Shown here: piece after piece, positions 22,309 to 30,161 of the stretch
Position numbering within the stretch: the first letter of the stretch is position 1
Layout: every line of letters begins with the position of its first letter
DNA from: a bacterium
GTDB taxonomy: Bacteria; Bacillota; Clostridia; Lachnospirales; Lachnospiraceae
NCBI GenBank assembly: GCA_004562765.1
Contig: SFRL01000036.1
Span: 1-31,069, forward strand
DNA: 31,069 nt
Direction: 5' to 3'
Program-made: the position numbers and the translations under genes
Notes under the pieces: model-generated
What the model saw: only the letters and a program-made list of their open reading frames with translations
Databases searched by the model: none
Told to the model about the DNA's origin: nothing

Positions 22309-23079
22309 TTATACTTGAAATAAGCCAGACGCATTCTTCCAGGTAATATCCTCGACTTCCTCCGGAGTGATGCCCTTTATTTCCGCGATCTTCTCTACCA
22401 CGTATACGAGTTCCCGCGAATCGTTTCGATGTCCGCGGTGCGGTTCGGGAGCGAGGTAAGGACTGTCTGTTTCGAGTAGAATCCGCTCTATCGGCGTCTC
22501 TGCCACGGTCTGGACGAGTTTTTTCGCATTTTTAAACGTCACGACTCCGCCCACACCGATATAATAGCCCATCTTCACATATTCTCTTGCCAGTTCCGGC
22601 GAATAGGAATAGCAGTGAATCACACCCGGTATGTTTTCCGCATGCATGTCCTTCATTAGCGTCAGCGTGTCTTCCGCCGCGTCTCTGGAATGAATGATCA
22701 CCGGAAGCCCAACCTCACGCGCCAGCTCCAGCTGTCTTGCAAACCACTCCCGCTGTGTCTTTTGCACAGCTTCATCTTTTTCCCAGTAATAATCCAGACC
22801 GATCTCACCGATGGCCACCGTCTTTTCCCACGCAGCCAGCTCTCTCATTTTTTCTATGACAGCATCACTCATACCCTCCAGTTCACTGGGATGTACGCCG
22901 ACCGCCGCATAGACATGATCATATCTTTGCGCCAGCTCTACACATTCCTCAATAGAAGAAATTGTGGATGCAACATTGATCACTTTTCCAATACCAAGAG
23001 AAGGGAGCTGCGCGAGCAGCTCCCCCCGGTCCTCGGCAAAACGCTCATCGTCATAATGAGCATGTGTCTCAAATATCAT
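22309..23079 (-). CDS. tatD: TatD family metal-dependent hydrolase
   Basis: 256 residues from the ATG at 23079 (MIFETHAHYDD), preceded by GGAGGG at ten bases; the usual TatD size is about 255-265. All metal-ligand motifs are present: HAH (6-8), Glu in GEIGLDYYW, VIIHSRDA, VIHCYS and the Asp of ETDSPYL. TatD proteins are 3'-5' exonucleases or DNases acting on DNA and RNA ends; YabD in Bacillus lies in the same metS/metG-tatD neighbourhood. An in-frame extension to 23157 reads through a palindromic repeat and is not the start. Confidence 0.95.
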   Translation of the reverse strand: MIFETHAHYDDERFAEDRGELLAQLPSLGIGKVINVASTISSIEECVELAQRYDHVYAAVGVHPSELEGMSDAVIEKMRELAAWEKTVAIGEIGLDYYWEKDEAVQKTQREWFARQLELAREVGLPVIIHSRDAAEDTLTLMKDMHAENIPGVIHCYSYSPELAREYVKMGYYIGVGGVVTFKNAKKLVQTVAETPIERILLETDSPYLAPEPHRGHRNDSRELVYVVEKIAEIKGITPEEVEDITWKNASGLFQV

Positions 23080-23103
23080 TTGTTCGGTACCCTCCAAATG
23101 ATT

Positions 23104-23145
23104 TGCAAAAATCCATGAAAATTGCCGCGCAATGGGATTTTTGCA
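23104..23145. repeat. Palindromic repeat-like element between metG and tatD
   Basis: Perfect 11-bp arms (TGCAAAAATCC/GGATTTTTGCA, 23104-23114 and 23135-23145) enclose a second hairpin ATTGC-CGC-GCAAT (23121-23133). There is no T run, so it is not a terminator. Its plus-strand translation (MKIAAQWDFCTPES) resembles spurious small proteins that I recall from many Lachnospiraceae genomes, suggesting a dispersed intergenic repeat. Only one copy is in this window. Confidence 0.55.
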
Positions 23146-23195
23146 CTCCTGAATCATATTCTTACGGTCTCAGCAGCAAAGTGCTTCGACCTGAT

Positions 23196-25154
23196 TTAGC
23201 AGATCTCTGCGCCCGCAGGCATCTTCTTCTCAGGTACCATGAGTGATAACTCACCGTTCTCGTCTTCTGCGCACAAAAGCATACCCTCTGATAATACACC
23301 GGCGAGCTTTGCAGGCTTCAGGTTTACCAAAACCATAACTTTCTTGCCGACCATCTCCTCGGGTGTATAGTGCTTCTGAATACCGGAAACGATCTGTTTT
23401 ACCTGACTTCCGATGCGAACCTGTGAGCAGAGCAGCTTTTTGGACTTCTCTACCGCCTTACACTCGATGATCTCACCGACCTGGAACTGCATTTTTCCGA
23501 ATTCCTCAAATGTGATCTCAGCCTTGGGCTCGATATCGATCACCGGCTCTGAAGGTTTCTCTGTCTCTTCCTCCACCGGCGGATGCAGCTCATTCACGCG
23601 CGCCATCACCTCATTGATATCCAGTCTTGCGAACAGGATCTCCGGCTTATCGGTTACCTTTGTTCCGCTCACATAGGAACCAAACTGATCCAGCTCATCA
23701 AAAGAAATCTCCTTCGCATTTAACTGTGCGAGAATTTTTTCAGCAGTCTCAGGCATAAAGCTCTTTAACAGTGTAGCTCCGATGCTGATACCTTCTACCA
23801 GATTGTACAGTACCTCTGACAGACGCGGCTTTGTCGCCTCATCCTTTGCCAGGATCCACGGTGTTGTCTCATCGATATATTTATTGCAGCGCTTGAACAG
23901 ATTAAAGATCTCTGTGATCGCATCTGCCACACGCAGGTCTGCCATCTTCGCAACGACCTTGTCTTTCGTCTCCGTCGCTACCTTCTTCAGGTCTGCGTCC
24001 ACATCCTCTGTCACTCCGGTTGAAGTCACAACGCCGTCAAAATACTTGTTGCTCATGGAAATGGTACGATTGACCAGATTTCCCATGGTATTTGCCAGAT
24101 CAGAATTGATGCGTTCCACTAAAAGATCCCAGGAGATCACGCCGTCATTTTCAAAAGGCATTTCATGAAGCACAAAGTAACGTACCGCATCCACACCAAA
24201 GAAATCCACCAGCTCATCCGCATAGAGTACATTTCCTTTGGACTTACTCATCTTTCCGTCGCCCTGAAGCAGCCACGGATGTCCGAATACCTGCTTCGGC
24301 AGCGGCAGATCCAATGCCATCAAAAAGATCGGCCAGTAGATCGTATGGAAACGGATGATATCCTTGCCGATCAGATGCAGATCCGCAGGCCAGTTTTTGT
24401 TAAACTGCTCGGTAGAATTACCGTCACAGTCATAACCGATACCGGTAATATAGTTTGTCAGCGCATCCAGCCATACGTAAACTACATGTTTATCATCAAA
24501 ATCTACCGGAATACCCCAGTCAAAAGAGGTACGGGAGACACACAGATCCTGTAATCCCGGCAATAAGAAGTTGTTCATCATCTCATTCTTGCGGGAGACG
24601 GGCTGAATGAACTCCGGATGCGTGTTGATATGCTCGATCAGGCGGTCCGCATACTTGCTCATCTTAAAGAAGTATGCCTCCTCCTTCGCAGGCTTTACCT
24701 CGCGACCGCAGTCCGGACATTTGCCGTCCACAAGCTGTGATTCTGTCCAGAAGGACTCACAGGGTGTACAGTAAAGTCCCTCATAGGAGCTCTTGTAAAT
24801 ATCACCCTTGTCATATAATTTCTTGAAGATCTTCTGAACCTGCTTCTCATGATAGTCATCCGTTGTACGGATAAACTTATCGTAGGAGGTGTTCATCAGA
24901 TCCCAGATATCCTTGATCGTTCCTGCTACGTTATCCACATATTCCTTGGGAGTTACTCCGGCATCTGCTGCCTTCAGCTCAATCTTCTGACCGTGCTCAT
25001 CCGTTCCGGTCTGGAAGAAAACGTCGTAACCCTCCTGTCTTTTAAAGCGCGCGATACTGTCCGCCAGCACGATCTCATAAGTATTGCCGATATGAGGCTT
25101 GCCGGATGCATAAGCGATCGCGGTCGTAATATAATATTTTCCCTTATCTGCCAT
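23196..25154 (-). CDS. metG: Methionyl-tRNA synthetase
   Basis: 652 residues, class I synthetase that charges tRNA-Met. The HIGH-type motif is PHIGN (about 20-24); a zinc-binding insert has CTPC and CPDC (about 127-148); KMSKS is at about 300-304; an anticodon-binding helical domain follows. The C-terminal 110 residues (from about 540, FGKMQFQVGEIIECKAVEKS) form the tRNA-binding, EMAP/Trbp111-like dimerisation domain found in the long MetG form. The start ATG lies four bases after the stop of the zinc-ribbon gene, with GAGGAC inside that gene's end, so the two are translated together. Confidence 0.98.
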   Translation of the reverse strand: MADKGKYYITTAIAYASGKPHIGNTYEIVLADSIARFKRQEGYDVFFQTGTDEHGQKIELKAADAGVTPKEYVDNVAGTIKDIWDLMNTSYDKFIRTTDDYHEKQVQKIFKKLYDKGDIYKSSYEGLYCTPCESFWTESQLVDGKCPDCGREVKPAKEEAYFFKMSKYADRLIEHINTHPEFIQPVSRKNEMMNNFLLPGLQDLCVSRTSFDWGIPVDFDDKHVVYVWLDALTNYITGIGYDCDGNSTEQFNKNWPADLHLIGKDIIRFHTIYWPIFLMALDLPLPKQVFGHPWLLQGDGKMSKSKGNVLYADELVDFFGVDAVRYFVLHEMPFENDGVISWDLLVERINSDLANTMGNLVNRTISMSNKYFDGVVTSTGVTEDVDADLKKVATETKDKVVAKMADLRVADAITEIFNLFKRCNKYIDETTPWILAKDEATKPRLSEVLYNLVEGISIGATLLKSFMPETAEKILAQLNAKEISFDELDQFGSYVSGTKVTDKPEILFARLDINEVMARVNELHPPVEEETEKPSEPVIDIEPKAEITFEEFGKMQFQVGEIIECKAVEKSKKLLCSQVRIGSQVKQIVSGIQKHYTPEEMVGKKVMVLVNLKPAKLAGVLSEGMLLCAEDENGELSLMVPEKKMPAGAEIC

Positions 25155-25158
25155 TTAT

Positions 25159-25614
25159 CTAGTCCTCAAATACTTCCTCTGTAGTTTCTTTACTGATGGT
25201 CTCTTCCGAAACAGTTTCCTCTGCAGGTGCCTCTTTTACAACAGCATCCACAATGATCTCTTCATCCTCCATCTTTGCCCCGCAGTTCTTGCAATATGCA
25301 TCTGCTGCCTTTACTTCCTGACCGCAACGGGGGCATACCTTTGCACCCTTCAGCTCCATCAACTCTTTTTTCATATCCTCAATGACTGTGAGTGTCTCTT
25401 TGATCTGAGGCATCTGCTCATAAGCCGCCGGCTCCTCATCCTTATGTTCATCAAAATAAAGCTTTCCGATCTGTGCATACAGCTTCTGCACCTGATCTTC
25501 CTTCGTGTGAATATCCATCGTCAGCTTTGCCACACCAGAAAGATCCTTTGCTTTCTGGCTGACATCTTTGCTTGCATTTGTCAATGTCTCACTTAACTTA
25601 TCAAAAAAAGCCAT
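25159..25614 (-). CDS. Zinc-ribbon protein of unknown function
   Basis: 151 residues from the ATG at 25614, which has AAGGAG nine bases upstream. The N-terminal half (about 1-90) is helical and probably coiled coil (KLSETLTNASKDVSQKAKD; LTVIEDMKKELMELKG). A zinc ribbon follows (about 93-113, CPRCGQEV...YCKNCG) and then an acidic, Glu/Thr-rich tail. No membrane helix. Such proteins are common and unassigned in Clostridia. It is the first gene of the metG transcript, with its own promoter at 25687-25715, and is divergent from the tyrS T-box. Confidence 0.8.
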   Translation of the reverse strand: MAFFDKLSETLTNASKDVSQKAKDLSGVAKLTMDIHTKEDQVQKLYAQIGKLYFDEHKDEEPAAYEQMPQIKETLTVIEDMKKELMELKGAKVCPRCGQEVKAADAYCKNCGAKMEDEEIIVDAVVKEAPAEETVSEETISKETTEEVFED

Positions 25615-25686
25615 TTTCCACATCTCCTTCTTAATAATAAATTGTGTAACTGCAGAGAGCAACTACAAATTGCCTACTATTTAATG

Positions 25687-25715
25687 ATTATACCCACTTT
25701 TCAGCCTGTTTGCAA
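25687..25715 (-). promoter_or_regulatory. Promoter of the zinc-ribbon/metG/tatD unit
   Basis: TTGCAA (25715-25710), a 17-base spacer and TATAAT (25692-25687). It lies only 40 bases from the divergent tyrS promoter, back to back. Confidence 0.85.
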
Positions 25716-25755
25716 CTTTTATCCACAGATCCGGCTGATTTTCGGGTCTTTTTTC

Positions 25756-25784
25756 TTGACAAACAGGAATTCTCTTCTTATAAT
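25756..25784 (+). promoter_or_regulatory. tyrS T-box promoter
   Basis: A perfect TTGACA (25756-25761), a 17-base spacer and TATAAT (25779-25784). Transcription should begin near 25791. Confidence 0.95.
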
Positions 25785-25790
25785 AAGCTC

Positions 25791-26076
25791 GTAAAAGCAA
25801 TGACGAGAACAAGTAGTGGAAGGCATACACCTACAGAGAGCCGCCGGCTGGTGAGAGGCGCAGGCAGAACTTTTCATGAATACATCTCCAAGCTGCGCAC
25901 CGAAATGAAACTCAAATGATGAAACAGAGTAGGCTGCGACGGGTCCCACCCGTTACTGTGGACAGATGTTGATGGACATCTGACGGAGGCTGGTCATGTG
26001 AATGATCAGTAAAAAAAGGTGGTAACGCGACGAACGATCGCCCTTTTTCGTGCAGGACACGAGAAAGGGTTTTTTT
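25791..26076 (+). promoter_or_regulatory. Tyrosine T-box riboswitch with terminator
   Basis: It contains all the hallmarks of a T-box: the stem I sequence AATGACGAGAACAAGTAG near its base, AGAGAGCCGCCGGCTGGTGA, the specifier codon TAC (Tyr) at 25881-25883, and the antiterminator T-box AGGTGGTAACGCG at 26017-26029. A 12-bp terminator stem (26041-26052 with 26058-26069) with seven T residues follows. Uncharged tRNA-Tyr pairs with the specifier and, through its free CCA end, with the TGGT bulge, which prevents the terminator and turns on tyrS. Confidence 0.97.
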
Positions 26077-26119
26077 ATACCATAAATCCATCAAATATGA
26101 AAAAAGAGAGGACAAAACT

Positions 26120-27346
26120 ATGACACTTTATGACGAACTGGTTGCCCGCGGTCTGATCGCCCAGGTGACCGATGAAGCAGAGATCAAAGAATTGATCAAC
26201 AATGGTAAAGCAACCTTCTACATCGGCTTTGATCCTACTGCCGACAGCCTTCATGTCGGACATTTCATGGCACTGTGCCTGATGAAACGTCTTCAGATGG
26301 CTGGTAACAAGCCGATCGCCCTGATTGGCGGTGGTACCGCAATGATCGGTGACCCTTCCGGCCGTACCGACATGCGTCAGATGATGACAACAGAAACAAT
26401 CGCACACAACGTGGAATGCTTTAAAAAGCAGATGAGCCGTTTTATCGACTTTTCAGATGGAAAAGCATTATTAGTAAACAACGCAGACTGGCTGATGGAC
26501 TTAAACTATATTGATGTACTGCGTGAGGTAGGCGCACACTTCAGTGTAAACCGCATGCTTTCTCATGAATGCTACAAACAGCGTATGGAAAGAGGTCTTA
26601 CCTTCTTAGAGTTCAACTACATGATCATGCAGAGCTACGATTTCTTTGAATTATTCCAGAAATATGGCTGTAACATGCAGTTTGGCGGAGATGATCAGTG
26701 GGCAAATATGCTCGGCGGTACAGAACTCATCCGCCGCAAGCTCGGCAAGGATGCCTATGCTATGACTATCAACCTGCTGTTAAATTCCGAGGGTAAAAAG
26801 ATGGGAAAGACACAGTCCGGTGCTGTATGGCTTGATCCCAACAAGACCTCTCCCTTTGATTTTTATCAGTACTGGAGAAACGTGGCTGATTCGGATGTAC
26901 TCAAATGTATCCGTATGCTGACGTTCCTGCCTCTGGAGCAGATCGATGAGATGGATCACTGGGAGGGCTCACAGCTCAATCAGGCAAAAGAGATCCTCGC
27001 TTTTGAGCTGACCAAACTGGTTCACGGCGAAGAAGAAGCTGTCAAAGCACAGGAGGGCGCCCGGGCGCTGTTCTCCGGTGCCGGAGACACTGCAAATATG
27101 CCGACGGTCACAGTAACCGCCGATGATTTTGCTGAGCGTGACATGGATATCATGGCTGTACTCGTAAAGGCAGGTCTCTGTGACAGCCGTTCCGATGCGC
27201 GCCGCGCAGTTCAGCAGGGTGGTGTCACCGTAGACGGCGAGAAGGTAACTGACATTGCCGCTTCTTACAAGTTGGATGATTTTACCGGTGACGGAAAGGT
27301 CGTAAAACGCGGCAAAAAGAAATTTGCAAAAGTGATCGCAGAATGA
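26120..27346 (+). CDS. tyrS: Tyrosyl-tRNA synthetase
   Basis: 408 residues, class I synthetase that charges tRNA-Tyr. The active site shows YIGFDPTADSLHVGH (about 34-48, the HIGH motif as HVGH), GGDDQWANM (tyrosine and ATP pocket) and KMGKT (KMSKS equivalent, about 233-237). A C-terminal S4-like RNA-binding domain (about 345-405, VKAGLCDSRSDARRAVQQGG) contacts the tRNA. AGAGAGGA lies eight bases before the ATG. It is controlled by the T-box directly upstream and ends at the bidirectional terminator at 27368-27403. Confidence 0.98.
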   Translation: MTLYDELVARGLIAQVTDEAEIKELINNGKATFYIGFDPTADSLHVGHFMALCLMKRLQMAGNKPIALIGGGTAMIGDPSGRTDMRQMMTTETIAHNVECFKKQMSRFIDFSDGKALLVNNADWLMDLNYIDVLREVGAHFSVNRMLSHECYKQRMERGLTFLEFNYMIMQSYDFFELFQKYGCNMQFGGDDQWANMLGGTELIRRKLGKDAYAMTINLLLNSEGKKMGKTQSGAVWLDPNKTSPFDFYQYWRNVADSDVLKCIRMLTFLPLEQIDEMDHWEGSQLNQAKEILAFELTKLVHGEEEAVKAQEGARALFSGAGDTANMPTVTVTADDFAERDMDIMAVLVKAGLCDSRSDARRAVQQGGVTVDGEKVTDIAASYKLDDFTGDGKVVKRGKKKFAKVIAE

Positions 27347-27367
27347 TCAAGATGTTCCTATGTGAAA

Positions 27368-27403
27368 AAAAGTGCATGTCAGCAGGAACTGACATGCACT
27401 TTT
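27368..27403. terminator. Bidirectional terminator between tyrS and the nucleotidase gene
   Basis: A perfect 15-bp stem (27368-27382 with 27389-27403) with a 6-base loop, A-rich on the left and TTTTATTTT on the right, serves the two convergent genes. Confidence 0.93.
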
Positions 27404-27406
27404 ATT

Positions 27407-29062
27407 TTATGATTTTTGCTTATTGATGATCGTAATTCTTCCCTGTCCGGCAGGATCTTTGTACTGTGCATCAACAACGCCTTTTAATACATCCGTTAAG
27501 TAAACACGGAGTACGTCATTGTCAACCATTGTATTATCTTTTACAACCTTGCAGCCATTAAACATCGTATATCCGTCACCATTATTTCTCAACGTGTAGT
27601 TTGTTCCGGCTACTGTGTAAGTCATCTGCAGATCGATCGGCTCATATGCAGATTTTTGTGCGTTCCAAACCTGAATATCCGTTACACGATACTTGCCATT
27701 CACTTTTTCAAACATTCCGGTGTCAGCATTCGTCACAACAGAAGAAGGGATCGATGCATCGATCGTGTACTTCAGACCGGATACCTGTAAGAATCCACCG
27801 CTCTCGTCAGGATAATTCTTTGCGCCCATTTCCAACGCATCCTTGATCTGCTGACCGGTCGCCTCGATCACACATCCGTAATTGCTCCACGGGAATACGG
27901 AAAGCATGTTATTGTAAGTCAGATTTCCGGCTGCAATATTTGCACGGATTCCGCCGCCGTTCATCATTCCGATATCAGCATCCATTACATACCGGAACGC
28001 ATCTGCACAGAAATCACCGAGATTCGTCTCCGCATTTCTGACTGCGCGGTTTCCGTCAGCGCCTAAAGTGGTCAGATCAACTTCTGTCTTTCCGATCACT
28101 TCCTCCAGAAGCTTGTTGTACTCATCCTTGATTCCCTCGACATAGGATTTTGTTTCCTCATCTTCGCCTAAGGAGATGAGCTTTGTAGTGATCTTTCCTT
28201 TTTTCGTAATTACAAGCTCACCGATATTGGCAAATTTGGTTCCGGTAGAAGAAATCGTAACACTCTTGCCCTTCTTGTTCTTTACTTTCAAGGACTCTAC
28301 CGTGCTGTGAGAATGTCCGTCCAGTACAACATCAATGCCATATGTATTTTTTACAAGACTCTGTGCGCTCCACCGTTTGGTAACACTCTCTGTACCCAGA
28401 TGGGTCAATGCCACCACATAATCGGCACCATTCTTCCGGGCAGCGTTAACAACCGTCTGTACTCTCTTATATAATGCTTTTCCGGTTGCATCTCCACAGA
28501 AATCATAAATAAACTCTCCCTTACTGTTCTGGAAATAAACAGGGGTTGATTTTGTAAACGTCTCCGGTGTTGTCACACCAACAAAAGCAACTTTTGTTTT
28601 TCCGTATTTTTTCATTGTATAGGAACCGAATACCGGCTTTCCGGTTGATTTCTTTAAAAAGTTACTTGATACAACCTTTGCATCCAGATCCAACATCAAT
28701 GACTTCAACTGAGGCATCGCATAATCAAACTCATGATTTCCAAGCGTAACTACATCATAGCCGATGTTATTCATGATCTTAATGATCGCCTCTCCCTTGG
28801 AGATCGAGCCGATCACTCCGCCCTGTACAAAATCTCCACAGGATACCAGTGATACATAATTACTCTGCGACTGCAGCTCTTTTTTGATCGCAGCCATTTC
28901 TACATAACCGTCCACTTCACAGTGAACATCGTTATCGTACAGGATCACAATGTCACTTTTGTCCACGCTGGATACCACCGCCGCATCAGATACGACAGGC
29001 ACACTGAACACCATTGCCATTGCCAACACAAACGATAACAACTTGCCATACATCTTTTTCAT
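27407..29062 (-). CDS. Secreted 5'-nucleotidase / cyclic phosphodiesterase-family metallophosphatase
   Basis: 551 residues from the ATG at 29062, which has AAAGGAGGAG upstream; the open frame extends further but through a terminator and a tRNA gene. A signal peptide (about 1-27, ending VSDA-A) precedes a calcineurin-like metallophosphoesterase domain (about 35-280) with DNDVHCE, GDFVQGG, GNHEFDY, THLG and GHSHS metal-ligand motifs. The 5'-nucleotidase C-terminal substrate domain (about 320-520) has NGGGIRA and the stacking loop region YTMFNGC. It probably hydrolyses extracellular nucleotides to nucleoside and phosphate. No LPXTG or S-layer anchor is seen, so it is likely released. The exact substrate (AMP, UDP-sugar or cyclic nucleotide) is open. 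Confidence 0.93.
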   Translation of the reverse strand: MKKMYGKLLSFVLAMAMVFSVPVVSDAAVVSSVDKSDIVILYDNDVHCEVDGYVEMAAIKKELQSQSNYVSLVSCGDFVQGGVIGSISKGEAIIKIMNNIGYDVVTLGNHEFDYAMPQLKSLMLDLDAKVVSSNFLKKSTGKPVFGSYTMKKYGKTKVAFVGVTTPETFTKSTPVYFQNSKGEFIYDFCGDATGKALYKRVQTVVNAARKNGADYVVALTHLGTESVTKRWSAQSLVKNTYGIDVVLDGHSHSTVESLKVKNKKGKSVTISSTGTKFANIGELVITKKGKITTKLISLGEDEETKSYVEGIKDEYNKLLEEVIGKTEVDLTTLGADGNRAVRNAETNLGDFCADAFRYVMDADIGMMNGGGIRANIAAGNLTYNNMLSVFPWSNYGCVIEATGQQIKDALEMGAKNYPDESGGFLQVSGLKYTIDASIPSSVVTNADTGMFEKVNGKYRVTDIQVWNAQKSAYEPIDLQMTYTVAGTNYTLRNNGDGYTMFNGCKVVKDNTMVDNDVLRVYLTDVLKGVVDAQYKDPAGQGRITIINKQKS

Positions 29063-29087
29063 GGCACACTCCTCCTTTAAAAATTTT

Positions 29088-29140
29088 AAAAAAAAGGACT
29101 GAATCCATAACACTGTTTGTCTCTGAATCCAATCCTTTTT
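29088..29140 (-). terminator. Terminator between tRNA-Cys and the nucleotidase gene
   Basis: AAAAAGGA (29140-29133) pairs with TCCTTTTT (29098-29091), followed by a T8-type run; the loop is about 34 bases and contains two direct copies of GGATTCAG. It starts right after the tRNA and ends about ten bases before the ribosome site of the nucleotidase gene. Confidence 0.65.
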
Positions 29141-29141
29141 A

Positions 29142-29212
29142 AGGCGACTAACGGATTTGAACCGATGATCAGGGAGTTGCAGTCCCACGCCTTACCACTT
29201 GGCTAAGTCGCC
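29142..29212 (-). tRNA. tRNA-Cys (GCA)
   Basis: 71 bases. The acceptor stem GGCGACT/AGTCGCC, D arm, anticodon loop CTGCAAC with anticodon GCA (29180-29178) and T arm GGTTCAAATCC all fold as expected. The discriminator base is T (U73), an identity element for cysteine. The 3' CCA is not encoded. Confidence 0.97.
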
Positions 29213-29230
29213 TTGCTAGAATACTTATTC

Positions 29231-29259
29231 ATATTATCAAAATTCATTCCATCCGTCAA
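29231..29259 (-). promoter_or_regulatory. tRNA-Cys promoter
   Basis: TTGACG (29259-29254), a 17-base spacer and TAATAT (29236-29231), with the -35 three bases past the stop of the upstream DUF445 gene. Confidence 0.8.
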
Positions 29260-29261
29260 CC

Positions 29262-30152
29262 CTAAAACAACAGATTTACGAATCCCATAAGCATGCCCAG
29301 CAGTCCGCCCAACCATACCAAAGCGTTTAATTCCTTCTTGGAAATTGATAAGATGATCTTTTCCAGCTGCGCCACATCATACCCGTTAATGCGCTCCTCC
29401 ACAATTCTCTGAAGATCCAGAGCCTTTAAGAGTGCTGCCGATTTTTGTTCTATAAAATACACATATTTTCCCCACAAGAAATCAATCGCTTCCTTCTCAT
29501 GTTTTTCTGCAAGCTCTGCCAGATCGCAGATCTTATAATCACAGATTTCCGAATATTTCTCATCAATATAACCACCGATCATCTGTGGTCCGCGCTCGCG
29601 CAGCATTTCTTTTGTATTGGCAATGATCTGCGGTTTTGCTGACTCCAGCGGATTTTTAGCAATTTTTGCAACCAGTGGATTCATCTCTCTCTGAACGGAT
29701 AAAAGCGCACTTTCGATCAGCTCATCCACCAGGTCACTCTCCGTCACTGCCTTTGTCACATAATCTCCGACCGAATTCCGCAACCCTGTTTCCATGATAT
29801 TCACCGGATCAGCCAATCCCTTCTGATCCAGGAAAACCTCCAGTGAGATCGTCACCTGTTTCATCCGCAGGATCAGACCATGTACATGAACAGCCACTTT
29901 CTCCCTGATCTTCGGATCGCAGATTGCTTTTTGAATCGTCGCGTCGTCCAACAGATATTTTGAGATCACTTCTCCGATCGCACTGGCTATTCGCTCCTTT
30001 TCTTTCGGGATCAGACCGGGTGTAAAAGGTACATGAAACCGCCCGATATAAACAGCACGATGCGGTCGAAACAGCATCTTTATCGCTAATGAATTTGTAA
30101 TAAGTCCGATCAGCCCTCCGATCACGGGAGCTGTGATCCATGCTAACTGCAT
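29262..30152 (-). CDS. DUF445 family membrane protein
   Basis: 296 residues. Hydrophobic segments lie at both ends (about 5-27 and 275-296), with a long helical, charged middle, as in the YheB/DUF445 family. The N-terminal signature GGLIGLITNSLAIKMLFRP followed by PFTPGLIPKEKERIASAIG is diagnostic. Bacillus YheB-type proteins are membrane proteins without an assigned reaction; some have been linked to sporulation or surface properties. AGAGGAAA precedes the ATG. It starts nine bases after the GGDEF gene and probably shares its transcript. Confidence 0.92.
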   Translation of the reverse strand: MQLAWITAPVIGGLIGLITNSLAIKMLFRPHRAVYIGRFHVPFTPGLIPKEKERIASAIGEVISKYLLDDATIQKAICDPKIREKVAVHVHGLILRMKQVTISLEVFLDQKGLADPVNIMETGLRNSVGDYVTKAVTESDLVDELIESALLSVQREMNPLVAKIAKNPLESAKPQIIANTKEMLRERGPQMIGGYIDEKYSEICDYKICDLAELAEKHEKEAIDFLWGKYVYFIEQKSAALLKALDLQRIVEERINGYDVAQLEKIILSISKKELNALVWLGGLLGMLMGFVNLLF

Positions 30153-30161
30153 ATATTTCCT

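Noticed and set aside
22107..22334. 75-residue open frame across the tatD-ksgA gap on the minus strand
   Set aside because: No ribosome site, no recognisable domain, and it reads straight through the inverted repeats; overlaps the end of tatD.
25159..25662. Longer start for the zinc-ribbon protein at 25662
   Set aside because: The internal ATG at 25614 has AAGGAG at correct distance; the longer form has none.
29062..29188. N-terminal extension of the nucleotidase
   Set aside because: It would translate through the tRNA-Cys gene and its terminator; the ATG at 29062 has a strong ribosome site and starts a proper signal peptide.
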